A stretch of 64,000 nt of DNA from Comamonas koreensis. Lineage in GTDB: Bacteria; Pseudomonadota; Gammaproteobacteria; Burkholderiales; Burkholderiaceae_C. The translations under genes were made by a program, and so were the position numbers. Within the stretch, counting starts at the first letter, position 1. The number at the start of each line of letters is the position of its first letter. The notes under the pieces are model-generated. The model was not told the DNA's origin. It saw nothing but the letters and a program-made list of their open reading frames with translations, and searched no databases. The DNA lies in contig NZ_JAJNCT010000005.1 of NCBI RefSeq assembly GCF_021026195.1, forward strand, positions 833,231-897,230. The letters are read 5' to 3'. Shown one piece after another: positions 55,620 to 64,000 of the stretch.

Positions 55620-56867
55620 ATGTTCCGCCGCCCCCACCCTGCGATGCGCCAGCTCGCCACCGCCGTCAGCCTGGGCCTTGCCGCCTGCGCCGTATTTGCC
55701 CAGACCAGCGCACCGCAAGAGCCGCCGAACCTGAGCCAGGCCGAGTTCCAGTCCTGCCTCAGCGAGCTGCGCAGCAGCAAGGCCTTTGCCGCCATCACCC
55801 CCGCCACCTTCCACCAGTACACCGCCCAGCTCCAGCCCGATGCCACGGTGCTGCCGCTGCTCAACCGCCAGCCCGAGTTCACGATGCCCGTCTGGGATTA
55901 CATCGCCGTGCTGGTTGACGAGCAGCGCGTGGCCGAAGGCCGCGCCGCCTATGCCAAGTGGAAGGACACCCTGGACAAGATCGAACAGAGCACGGGCGTA
56001 TCCCCGCAGATCGTTATCGGCGTCTGGGGTGTGGAGAGCAACTTCGGCCAGAACCTGGGCGGGCGCTCCCTGGTGCAGTCGCTCGGCACCCTGTCCTGCT
56101 TTGGCCGCCGCCAGGCCTATTTCCGGGGCGAGTTCGCCAGCGCGCTGCGCATTCTGCAAGAAGGCCATATTGCCGAGTCCAAGCTGGTCGGCTCCTGGGC
56201 CGGCGCCTTTGGCCAGACCCAGTTCATGCCCTCGACCTTCTTCCGCAGCGCGGTGGACTTTGACGGCGATGGCCGCCGTGACATCGTCGACAGCGTGCCC
56301 GATGCGCTGGCCTCGACCGCCATGTTCCTGAAGAACGCCGGCTACCGCCCGGGCCAGCCCTGGGGCTTTGAGGTCAAGCTGCCCAGCGGTTTCAGCACCG
56401 CCGATGCCGGCCGCAAGAACAAGAAGCCGCTGGATTTCTGGCGCTCGGCCGGCGTCACCTTGGCCAATGGCGATCCGCTGCCGGATTCGCTGCCATCCGC
56501 TGGCCTGATGATCCCTGCCGCTGGCGGCCCGGCCTTCCTGGTGGGGCGCAATTTTGATGCGCTCTACAGCTACAACGCCTCGGAAAACTATGGCCTGGCC
56601 ATTGCGCAGTTGTCCAACCTGGTGGCCGACAGCCAACAAAGCCAGATCAGCTTTGTCACCCCCTGGCCCACCGATGACCTGGGCCTGTCGCGCGCGCAGA
56701 ACAAGGAGCTGCAGCAGGCGCTGCTGACCCGTGGCTACGCGATTGGCGAGCCCGACGGCATGATTGGCGCCAAGACGCGCGAGGCCATCAAGGCCGAGCA
56801 AAACCGCCTGGGCATGAAGGCCGATGGCCGCGCTGGCCAAAAGCTGCTGCGCGCGCTCGGCAACTGA
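55620..56867 (+). CDS. Lytic murein transglycosylase, MltB family
   Basis: A peptidoglycan lytic transglycosylase of about 415 residues. The N-terminal signal is RRPHPAMRQLATAVSLGLAA followed by C, which also resembles a lipobox (LAAC), so it may be a lipoprotein or secreted. The MltB domain has QIVIGVWGVESNFGQNLG with the catalytic Glu, and SWAGAFGQTQFMPSTF. A peptidoglycan-binding type 1 domain is at the end (LLTRGYAIGEPDGMIGAKTR). Start codons at 55617, 55620 and 55644 are possible. Confidence 0.9.
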   Translation: MFRRPHPAMRQLATAVSLGLAACAVFAQTSAPQEPPNLSQAEFQSCLSELRSSKAFAAITPATFHQYTAQLQPDATVLPLLNRQPEFTMPVWDYIAVLVDEQRVAEGRAAYAKWKDTLDKIEQSTGVSPQIVIGVWGVESNFGQNLGGRSLVQSLGTLSCFGRRQAYFRGEFASALRILQEGHIAESKLVGSWAGAFGQTQFMPSTFFRSAVDFDGDGRRDIVDSVPDALASTAMFLKNAGYRPGQPWGFEVKLPSGFSTADAGRKNKKPLDFWRSAGVTLANGDPLPDSLPSAGLMIPAAGGPAFLVGRNFDALYSYNASENYGLAIAQLSNLVADSQQSQISFVTPWPTDDLGLSRAQNKELQQALLTRGYAIGEPDGMIGAKTREAIKAEQNRLGMKADGRAGQKLLRALGN

Positions 56868-56885
56868 TAGCGCTGGAGTCACACC

Positions 56886-57206
56886 ATGATTGTCACGACC
56901 ACCCCCAGCGTTGAAGGCAAGCGCATCAGCCGCTACTGCGGCATCGTCAATGGCGAGGCTATCCTGGGCGCCAACTTTTTCAAGGACTGGTTTGCCGGCA
57001 TCCGCGACATTGTTGGCGGCCGCTCGGGCACCTACGAGAAAGAGCTGCAAAAGGCCAGAGACATTGCGCTGGCCGAGTTGCAGGAGCGCGCCAAGGCGCT
57101 GGGCGCCAATGCCGTCGTCGGCATCGACCTGGACTATGAAGTGCTGGGCAAGGACAACGGCATGCTGATGGTGTCGGCCAGCGGCACCGCCGTCGTCGTC
57201 GACTAA
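56886..57206 (+). CDS. YbjQ/UPF0145 family protein
   Basis: A 106-residue protein matching the YbjQ family ([33 protein letters not shown]). The function is unknown. It follows mltB by 18 bases with GGAG before the ATG, so they may be cotranscribed; the terminator at 57223 ends both. Confidence 0.92.
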   Translation: MIVTTTPSVEGKRISRYCGIVNGEAILGANFFKDWFAGIRDIVGGRSGTYEKELQKARDIALAELQERAKALGANAVVGIDLDYEVLGKDNGMLMVSASGTAVVVD

Positions 57207-57222
57207 AAGCCCCGGCCGGTAT

Positions 57223-57259
57223 TGCTGCAGCCCCCTTGCGGGTGGCTGCAGCATCTTTT
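57223..57259 (+). terminator. Terminator after the ybjQ-type gene
   Basis: A long stem (TGCTGCAGCC / GGCTGCAGCA, extended by CCC/GGG) is followed by TCTTTT. It touches the convergent pbpC stop. Confidence 0.85.
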
Positions 57260-59525
57260 AGCGCTTGGCCTGTTTAACGCCCGCGCCGCGCACTTCCAGG
57301 CGGATGCTGTCCAGCACCTCGCCCTGCGCATTGACCAGTTCCACCTGGTGGCGGCCCGGCCAGGGCAGCCAGGCCCAGCGCGCGCCGCGCGCCACATCCT
57401 TGCCATCGATGCGCCAGCGTGCAGCGGCCGAATCGGCGACAAACTGCAGGCGCTGGCGCTCGGGTGGAATGTCCGGGTCCACCGCGACAATCGTGCCATT
57501 GGCGGGGGCCAGAATACGCACCGCAGGCGGTGCTGCCGAGCCACTGCCGTCGGCCGATCGCCCGGCAAAGCTGCGGCCGCCCACCATCTCATCAACCCCG
57601 GTGGCCTGGCCATCCAGCGCAAAGCGGGGCTGCCCGGTGCCGGCCAGGAACCACTCCTCACGCCGCGCCTCCAGCGCAAAGCCGGCGCCCGATTGGCCTG
57701 CAGGCGCGGGGCCAAAATCCACCCATTGCTCATGCAGCCCGGGCGGCGGCTTGGGCGCGCGGCTGGGCTGGCCCTGGTGCAAAAAGGCCATGATGCTGGC
57801 CCAGACCGGCGCCGCACCACTGGTGCCGCTGACCGAGTGCATGGCCTCGCCGCTGGCATTGCCGACCCAGACGCCCACCGTATAGCGGTCGGACCAGCCG
57901 ACCGCCCAGTTGTCGCGCATGTCCTTGCTGGTGCCGGTTTTCACCGCCGCCCAGCTGCGCGTGCCCAGCACGCTGTCCAGCCCAAAGGTGCGCACGCGGG
58001 CATTGCCATCGGCCAGCATATCGCCCACCACATAGGCCGCACCCGCATCCATGGCCTGGCGGAACTGCGGCTTGCCGCCGCGCGCATAGGCCACCGGGCT
58101 GTAGCGCCCGCCATTGGCCAGCGCACGGTAGGCATTGGTCAGCTGCACCAACGGAATGTCAGGGCTGCCCAGCGCCAGGCTGTAGCCAAAATAGCTGCCG
58201 CTCTCGCGCATGGGCATGCCCAGGCGCACCAGCTGGTCAAAGAAATCGTCCACGCCCACCATCACCAGGGTGCGCACCGCCGGCACATTGAGCGACGCGC
58301 CCAGCGCCGTGCGCACCGACACCCAGCCCTTGAAGCTGCGGTCGTAGTTCTGCGGAATATAGAGGCCGCTGGCCGTCGGAATGCGGGCCGGCGAATCCTC
58401 GATCAAGGAGGCAGCCGTCAGCTTGTGCTCGGCAATCGCCTGGCCATAGAGAAAAGGTTTGAGGGTGGAGCCCGGCTGGCGCGGCGCCAGCACCGCATCC
58501 ACCGCATGCGCCTGGCTCAGTGCGCCCGATGAGCCCACCCAGGCCAGCACCTCGCCGCTGGCGTTGTCCAGCACCAGCACGGCGCCATCTTGCACATTGC
58601 TGCTGCGCAAGGCCTGCAGGTGCTGGCCCAGAATATCGACCGCATAGCGCTGCAGCGGCGCACTCAAGGTGGTGCGCAGGCTGGCCATGGCCGCCGGCTG
58701 GGTTTTTCCATCCGCGCCTTGCCGTGCCTCACGCAGTGCAATGCGGCTGAAGTGCGGCGCAATGCCTTCGCTGGCATCAAAGGCGCGCTTTTTCAGCGCG
58801 ATCTCGGTGAAGAACACGATCGCTTCGCAGTCCAGCTTGGGATCGCGCCGCATCTCCTTGAGCACACCGCAGGCACGCTGGCCCACTTGGCTGGGCCGCG
58901 CATTGGGCGCGCGCACCAGCGCGGCGGCCACCGCCGCCTCGCGGTCATCCAGCCCATGGGGGGCCTTGTCGAACAGGGTGCGTGACAGCGCATCAATGCC
59001 CACCACTTCGCCCCGGAAAGGCACCAGGTTCAGGTAGGCCTCCAGGATCTGGGTTTTCTGCCAGCGCCGGTCCAGCACCTGGGCTGCCACCGTCTGGCCC
59101 ACCTTTTGCACCACCGAGCGGCCGCCATTGCTGCGCCGCCAGTCGCCGTCGAGCAAGCCCGCCAGCTGCATGCTGATGGTGCTGGCCCCGCGCGTACGCT
59201 GGTTCCAGAGATTGCCCCAGGCCGCAGCGGTCACCGCCGCCCAGTCCACGCCACTGTGCTCGTAAAAACGCTTGTCCTCGCTCAGCAGCATGGCGGTGCG
59301 CAGCGCGGCCGATACATCGCCCAGCGCTACCCAGTCGCCCCGGCGCACCGTGCTGTCGGTGCGCACCCGCTGCAGCAACTCGCCTTCGCGTGACAGCACC
59401 CGCGTCTCCGATGAGCTGAAGTCCTGGCGCACCTCGCCAAAGCTGGGCACAGCCTGGGCCAGTGGTGCATGCACCAGGCAGGCCAGGGCCAGCAGCCGCC
59501 AGCGGGCTATAGCGCGCAGCCTCAT
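57258..59525 (-). CDS. pbpC: Penicillin-binding protein 1C (PbpC)
   Basis: A 755-residue bifunctional class A PBP. After an N-terminal signal/anchor comes the glycosyltransferase domain (SEDKRFYEHSGVDWAAV with the catalytic Glu, RGASTISMQLAGLL). The transpeptidase has STLK (PGSTLKPFLYG), SLN (GASLNVPAVR) and KTGTS. The last 90 residues form the PBP1C C-terminal domain (RILAPANGTIVAVDPD). Its ATG overlaps the stop of the alpha-2-macroglobulin gene (ATGA), the same pairing as E. coli yfhM-pbpC. Confidence 0.96.
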   Translation of the reverse strand: MRLRAIARWRLLALACLVHAPLAQAVPSFGEVRQDFSSSETRVLSREGELLQRVRTDSTVRRGDWVALGDVSAALRTAMLLSEDKRFYEHSGVDWAAVTAAAWGNLWNQRTRGASTISMQLAGLLDGDWRRSNGGRSVVQKVGQTVAAQVLDRRWQKTQILEAYLNLVPFRGEVVGIDALSRTLFDKAPHGLDDREAAVAAALVRAPNARPSQVGQRACGVLKEMRRDPKLDCEAIVFFTEIALKKRAFDASEGIAPHFSRIALREARQGADGKTQPAAMASLRTTLSAPLQRYAVDILGQHLQALRSSNVQDGAVLVLDNASGEVLAWVGSSGALSQAHAVDAVLAPRQPGSTLKPFLYGQAIAEHKLTAASLIEDSPARIPTASGLYIPQNYDRSFKGWVSVRTALGASLNVPAVRTLVMVGVDDFFDQLVRLGMPMRESGSYFGYSLALGSPDIPLVQLTNAYRALANGGRYSPVAYARGGKPQFRQAMDAGAAYVVGDMLADGNARVRTFGLDSVLGTRSWAAVKTGTSKDMRDNWAVGWSDRYTVGVWVGNASGEAMHSVSGTSGAAPVWASIMAFLHQGQPSRAPKPPPGLHEQWVDFGPAPAGQSGAGFALEARREEWFLAGTGQPRFALDGQATGVDEMVGGRSFAGRSADGSGSAAPPAVRILAPANGTIVAVDPDIPPERQRLQFVADSAAARWRIDGKDVARGARWAWLPWPGRHQVELVNAQGEVLDSIRLEVRGAGVKQAKR

Positions 59526-62500
59526 GGCGCCACAGGCACAACCGTCACCTTCGGATTGGGTGCCATGCCGAACATCTCGGGCGCATACAGCGCCTCGACG
59601 CGGGTCGATGGCAGCGCAAACTCACCGGTGTTGTTGACGCGGTAGCTGTACTGCAGGCTGAGCTTGCCCTGCGGCAGGTAGCCGTAGTAGGCGCGGTAGC
59701 TCTCGAAGGAGCGCTCCTCGAACGCCTTCCAGCCCCAGCCGGTCGATTTCTCGCCGGCGGTGGACAGTGCCGAGTCCCGGCCCAGGCCGCTGCCCAGGAT
59801 GGTGGCGCCGCCCGGAATCGGATCGGTGATCGCCACCCAGGTCATGTTGGCGCTGGCATTCACCTCCAGGGTCACACGCAGCACATCGCCCCGGGTGTAC
59901 TGGCCGGCGGGCAGGTTCTTGTTGGCCTGCTCCACCGCCACCACCGTCTTGCTGATGGTGTAGCCGGCCGACAGCGGCTGCTTGAGCGGCACGGCCGCCT
60001 GCGACTGCACCGTCAACCAGGGCTTGCCGGTGCCCTTTTGCTGCACCTTCAGGCTCTGGTTACCACTGGCCCAAGGCAGGTCAATGGTGTTGTTCAGCCA
60101 TTGCGCGACCTGCTCGGTCGGGCCGGGCGTACGCTTGCCGCCCTGCGCCAGCAGCTCGATGGCGTCCTGCGCCTTGGTCACGCGGCTCCAGTCCACGGTG
60201 CCGGACTTGCCGGCCATGCTGGCCTCGGTCGTACCGGTTACCGGCGTGGATTCATAGGTGCGCGAGAAGCGCTCCAGCGCCAGCGCGCCCCAGAGGTTGG
60301 CCGTGGTCGTCGTCCAGGCACCGCTCTTTTGGCGGCTGATAAAGCTGCTGGCCAGGCGCGGCATATCGTCCTTCCAGGCCGGGTCGTCCATCACCACCAG
60401 CAGGAAGCGCGCCAGGGTGGTGTCACCGTTTTGCATCAGCCACCACCAGTAGTCGTTGTTCTCGTTGGCGAACAGCACCTTGGTGCCCTGGTAGCTCAGG
60501 CGCGCACGCAGGATCTGGTTGGCCTCTTCGAGCAGCTTGCTGCGGTTGGGCACATCCTTCATGTGGCCCAGGATGGATAGCCAGTCCACCACCGTCTGGG
60601 TGGGCCAGTCGTTGGGGGCAATCTGGATGCTGGTCAGCATGCGCGGCTGCGCCTTGCCATACAGCGCCAACGCGTTGATGGCAGCGAGCTTGCGCACTTC
60701 CAGGTCGGAGCGCGGGCTCCAGAACTTGCGCTCGATGCGGCCATCGATGAAGCGGGCCAGCGCATCCTGCATGCGGCCCAGCGGCGCGGCGGGGATCGCA
60801 AAGGCCGGGTCGATGCGCTTCATCTCGAAAGCGGCCTGCAGCAGGTGGGCGGTCAGCGCATCGCTGCCGGTGTTGCTGCTGCCCGGTTGCGGCGGGAAGT
60901 AGTTGGCCAGGCCATCGCCATCCAGGTAGGTGGGCAGGCGTTCCATCGTGCTCTTCCACAGCGCTGCATCCTGCATGCCGATGGATTTGCTCGTGGTCTG
61001 CTCCAGGCAGGCGTACGGGTAGGCACGCCACCAGTCACGCACGCCGGGCAGGCCTTCTGCCAGGCGCGGCACCAGCGACAGCTTCAGGCCGCCACGGCCG
61101 GGCAAGGCATCGGCCGGTGCGCTCACCGGCATATCCAGGCTGCCATCGAGCTGCAGCAAGGTAGCCTGCAGGGTCTCCACCGCCACAGCGGGCACCACCC
61201 GCTGGCTGACCTTGAGCGCATCGGCGGCATCGCCCTGCTTGTCCTTGGCGCTGATCTCCCAAAGCAACTCGCCCTGGCGGCTTTGCGACATGTCGGGCGG
61301 CGCCGTCACGCTCCAGCTCACGGTGCGGGCCTCGTTGGCCGCCACTTCCACCGTCTGCGGCTCCAGCTGCAGCAAGGTGGCCTTGGGGGTCACCAGCACC
61401 TGCATGGGCTTGCTGGTGGTGTTGCGCAGGGTGACCTGGGCGTCATAGCGGTCGCCATCGCGCACCAGTGGCGGCAGGCCGCTGATGATCTGCAGTTCCT
61501 GCGTGGTGCGGATCTGGGTGGTGCCGGTGCCAAACAGCTCCAGCCCGCTCTCGGCCACGGCCACGATCTTGAAGCTGGTCAGTGCGTCGTTGAGCGGCAC
61601 ATCCACTTCGGCGCGGCCATTCGCATCCAGCACCACATTGGGCTGCCACAGCAGCAGGGTATCGAGCAGCTCGCGCGTCTGGCCATTGCCACCGCCGCCA
61701 CCCGCCGCCACGGCCTTGCGGCCGTAGTGGCGCCGGCCGATGATTTCCATCTGGGCGGTGGAGGTCTCCACGCCCCAGGAACGCTTTTGGTACATGGCTT
61801 CGAGCAGCGCCCAGGTGTCATTGCTCTTGAGCTCCAGCAAGGCCTGGTCCACGGCCGCCACCGACACAGCCGCGCCCGCAGCCGGCTTGCCATTGGGCAG
61901 CTTGGCTTCGATCGTGACCTTGGCGGTGTTGCGGATGCGGTAGCTTTCCTTGTCGCTCTTGACGGTCACGGCCAGCTGGCGGTCGGCAATGCCGACGCGT
62001 ATCTCGGCCGCGCCCAGGCGGTAGGCGGGCTTGGACAGGTCCACCAGCGCGGTGGGCGCCACATACTCCTTGCCCTCGTACCAGAACGAGGTCCACCATT
62101 CACGCGGCGACTTGAAGCCCCAGGTGAAGAAGCTGTACCAAGGCACTTCGCGCAGGCGGCCACGCAGCGCCATCACGCTGACGTAGACATTCGGGCCCCA
62201 GCCCTCTTGCACCTTCAGGTTGACCGTGGGGTCATCGCCGCGCAGGGTGATCACCTGGCTGGACAGCACGCCTTCGCGCTCCACCGTCACCAGCGCCGTT
62301 GCTTCGCGGAAGGGCATGCGCACCTGGAAGCGCGCGGTGTCGCCCACCTTGTAGGATTTCTTTTCCGGCAGCAGGTCCATGCGGTCGGTGTCTTCACCGC
62401 CAAACCAGAGCTCGCCCTGCTTGGTCACCCAGACCGAGGTCGCGGCCTTGGAGCTGCGGTTCTTGTCATCGGTCGCCTCGGCGATCAGTTCGGTCTCGCC

Positions 62501-63997
62501 GCCTTCGCTCAGCTGGGTGTCGCAGGCCAGCAGGCCCTTGGCATCGCTCTTGCCGCTGCAGACCACGCCCAGGTCCTTGTAGCTCTCATGGTTCTCGTAG
62601 CTGTAGAAGCCGCCCACCATGCGCTTGCGCGTGGAGGTGACCACGCGCGCCACCGCGCGCACCTGCAGCTTGACGCCAGAAACCGGCTTGCCCGACGGCG
62701 TCAGCGACAGCGCCTGGAAGCTCAGCTTCTTGTCGGTGGAGGCCCAGTTCTCGGCCTTGATGCCGGCGACCACCGAGGCGGGCCAGATCACGCTGTGGTT
62801 GCTGATGGTCTGCACCTCGCCATTGGGGTCGGAGAAGCTCGCCTCCAGCAGCAGATCCTGCGGCGCCACGGAGCTGGGCACCTGCGCGATTTCGGCCTTG
62901 CCCACGCCATTGGCATCCAGGGTCAGCGCCAGCTTGTCGGCAATCACGCGGCGGTCATTGCTGTAGTCTTCTCCGTCGTTGCCCGCGCCGGGCAGCTTGC
63001 GGCTCAGATAGGGCCGGCCGAACGAGAAGGTGTCGTAGTCCTCAAAGCTCACCGCATGCGACTGGATCGCGGCCGATACCTTGACGGCCTCCTTGGCCGC
63101 TGCGCCACCCGAGAGGTAGGACAGCTGCACCTGCGCACCGAGCTTGCCGGGTTGCACGATGGGGGCTGGCTGGTCCGGCGTCACACTGCCCTTGAACACC
63201 GGCAGGCGGTACTCTTCCACCCGGAACGAGCCGGTCTGCATCTCGGTCGAGCCCCACTTGCCCTTGCCGCCCTTGAGCGTGATGTTGTAGGTGCCCAGCT
63301 TGGCAGCCTTGGGGATCTTGAACTCCGACACGGCCGACAGGCCCTGGCCGGGACGCTGCCAGGTCAGCGGCAGCTCAAACTCGTCATTGCTGCCCAGATG
63401 GGTGATGACCACCTGGTCGGGCAACTGCTCCTTGCCGGGCAGGCCCAGGCCGCCCATCGTCTGGCTGCGGATCAGGTGCTTCATCGACACCGTCTCGCCA
63501 GCGCGCAACAGGCTGCGATCGAGCACGGTATGGGCGACCACATCCTGCACCGGGCTGCTGTCGGTCTCCAGGTTGAAGCGCCAGCTCTCGATGCCACGCT
63601 GCCAGTCGCTCCAGACAAAGGCCATGTCCTGCTTGCCATCGACCGTCGCGCGCGCGCTCACAAAGTAGGCCGAGCTGGTGTCGCTGTCAGCGCCACCCTC
63701 GCAGCGCACCTGCGCCTGGGTGTCGAGCTTGTCGAAGCGGGCCACGCCGTCCTTGTCGGTGGTGCCCTGCACCAGGGTCTTGCCGTCGCAGGTGGAGATG
63801 CGCACCTGGGCATTGGCCACCGGCTTGCCCTTGTCCAGGCTGGTCACCCAGGCCATCGCGTTTTCACGCCCCAGCTTGAAGTGCACGCCGAGGTTGGTCA
63901 CCAGCGCCGAGCTGCGCACATACATCACGCGGCGGGCGCTGTCGTAGTCGGTGTTGAGCAGTGCGTCGCCCAGCATCGGCGAGGCGATCTCGACCAC
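59522..63997 (-). CDS. Bacterial alpha-2-macroglobulin (YfhM-like), partial
   Basis: 1491 residues are visible; the 5' end lies beyond the right edge. The thioester motif CLEQ is present in YPYACLEQTTSKS, so it is a protease-trapping type as in YfhM. MG/A2M domains are seen: VFVS-like FVSARATVDGKQDMAFVW, TVSMKHLIRSQTMGG, the A2M core PNVVLDANGRAEVDVPLNDA, and the helical thioester domain. It is expected to be a periplasmic lipoprotein guarding the envelope with PBP1C; the signal peptide and lipobox are outside the window. Confidence 0.95.
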   Translation of the reverse strand: MVEIASPMLGDALLNTDYDSARRVMYVRSSALVTNLGVHFKLGRENAMAWVTSLDKGKPVANAQVRISTCDGKTLVQGTTDKDGVARFDKLDTQAQVRCEGGADSDTSSAYFVSARATVDGKQDMAFVWSDWQRGIESWRFNLETDSSPVQDVVAHTVLDRSLLRAGETVSMKHLIRSQTMGGLGLPGKEQLPDQVVITHLGSNDEFELPLTWQRPGQGLSAVSEFKIPKAAKLGTYNITLKGGKGKWGSTEMQTGSFRVEEYRLPVFKGSVTPDQPAPIVQPGKLGAQVQLSYLSGGAAAKEAVKVSAAIQSHAVSFEDYDTFSFGRPYLSRKLPGAGNDGEDYSNDRRVIADKLALTLDANGVGKAEIAQVPSSVAPQDLLLEASFSDPNGEVQTISNHSVIWPASVVAGIKAENWASTDKKLSFQALSLTPSGKPVSGVKLQVRAVARVVTSTRKRMVGGFYSYENHESYKDLGVVCSGKSDAKGLLACDTQLSEGGETELIAEATDDKNRSSKAATSVWVTKQGELWFGGEDTDRMDLLPEKKSYKVGDTARFQVRMPFREATALVTVEREGVLSSQVITLRGDDPTVNLKVQEGWGPNVYVSVMALRGRLREVPWYSFFTWGFKSPREWWTSFWYEGKEYVAPTALVDLSKPAYRLGAAEIRVGIADRQLAVTVKSDKESYRIRNTAKVTIEAKLPNGKPAAGAAVSVAAVDQALLELKSNDTWALLEAMYQKRSWGVETSTAQMEIIGRRHYGRKAVAAGGGGGNGQTRELLDTLLLWQPNVVLDANGRAEVDVPLNDALTSFKIVAVAESGLELFGTGTTQIRTTQELQIISGLPPLVRDGDRYDAQVTLRNTTSKPMQVLVTPKATLLQLEPQTVEVAANEARTVSWSVTAPPDMSQSRQGELLWEISAKDKQGDAADALKVSQRVVPAVAVETLQATLLQLDGSLDMPVSAPADALPGRGGLKLSLVPRLAEGLPGVRDWWRAYPYACLEQTTSKSIGMQDAALWKSTMERLPTYLDGDGLANYFPPQPGSSNTGSDALTAHLLQAAFEMKRIDPAFAIPAAPLGRMQDALARFIDGRIERKFWSPRSDLEVRKLAAINALALYGKAQPRMLTSIQIAPNDWPTQTVVDWLSILGHMKDVPNRSKLLEEANQILRARLSYQGTKVLFANENNDYWWWLMQNGDTTLARFLLVVMDDPAWKDDMPRLASSFISRQKSGAWTTTTANLWGALALERFSRTYESTPVTGTTEASMAGKSGTVDWSRVTKAQDAIELLAQGGKRTPGPTEQVAQWLNNTIDLPWASGNQSLKVQQKGTGKPWLTVQSQAAVPLKQPLSAGYTISKTVVAVEQANKNLPAGQYTRGDVLRVTLEVNASANMTWVAITDPIPGGATILGSGLGRDSALSTAGEKSTGWGWKAFEERSFESYRAYYGYLPQGKLSLQYSYRVNNTGEFALPSTRVEALYAPEMFGMAPNPKVTVVPVAP

Positions 63998-64000
63998 ATG

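Noticed and set aside
51540-55620. Two long plus-strand frames opposite xdhB and xdhA
   Set aside because: Antisense shadows of genes with clear cofactor motifs.

Overview
The window joins two kinds of DNA. Positions 1 to about 8,100 read like a Pseudomonas-type surface polysaccharide locus. From about 8,250 to the right edge it reads like a Comamonadaceae (Comamonas/Delftia-like, Betaproteobacteria) chromosome: high GC, the rne/rluC/maf/yceD/rpmF/plsX/fabHDG/acpP/fabF synteny, cyclohexanecarboxylate genes and a short hydrophobic-Arg-rich C-terminal sorting tail. The taxonomic reading rests on protein style and gene order, not on a search. The switch may be horizontal transfer or an assembly join.

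Region 1 (1-7,643, + strand) is a tightly coupled operon. It contains a CDP-4-keto-6-deoxyglucose 3-dehydrase (RfbH/E1), a ThDP enzyme of the YerE type, an SDR reductase of the YerF type, GtrA, GtrB and a large GT-C-like membrane protein. Together they suggest synthesis of a branched-chain 3,6-dideoxyhexose (yersiniose-like), loading on a lipid carrier, flipping and periplasmic attachment to a surface glycan. Region 2 (7,644-8,251) is a decayed stretch with a small ORF and a broken gene remnant.

Region 3 (8,252-15,326) has a lipoprotein M20 peptidase, a DUF421 protein and a cyclohexanecarboxylate degradation cluster (aliA, aliB, badI, badH, with divergent badR-like marR); the hydratase BadK is absent. 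Region 4 (15,586-20,402) holds two unknown membrane proteins, a large secreted beta-helix-like protein with a CTERM-like tail and a small membrane protein. A tRNA-Arg(ACG) follows at 20,651.

Region 5 (20,873-24,562, - strand) is the envelope stress locus: mucD, rseA, rpoE and a YgfX-like protein, without rseB. Region 6 (24,750-31,240, - strand) is the fatty acid/phospholipid cluster fabF-acpP-fabG-fabD-fabH-plsX, then rpmF and yceD. Region 7 (31,267-39,532) has maf and an RsmI-like methylase on +; sppA, a Rieske protein, a Gph-like phosphatase and rluC on -; and rne on + behind a 588-base leader.

Region 8 (39,597-51,271) is mixed housekeeping and transport: yaaA, a prolyl-hydroxylase-like dioxygenase, queF, dinB, kgtP-like MFS, EamA transporter, divergent lldD/lldP, a PEBP protein and a purine permease. 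Region 9 (51,369-63,997) has xdhB-xdhA, a lytic transglycosylase, a YbjQ protein, and pbpC with a yfhM-type alpha-2-macroglobulin gene that runs off the right edge.
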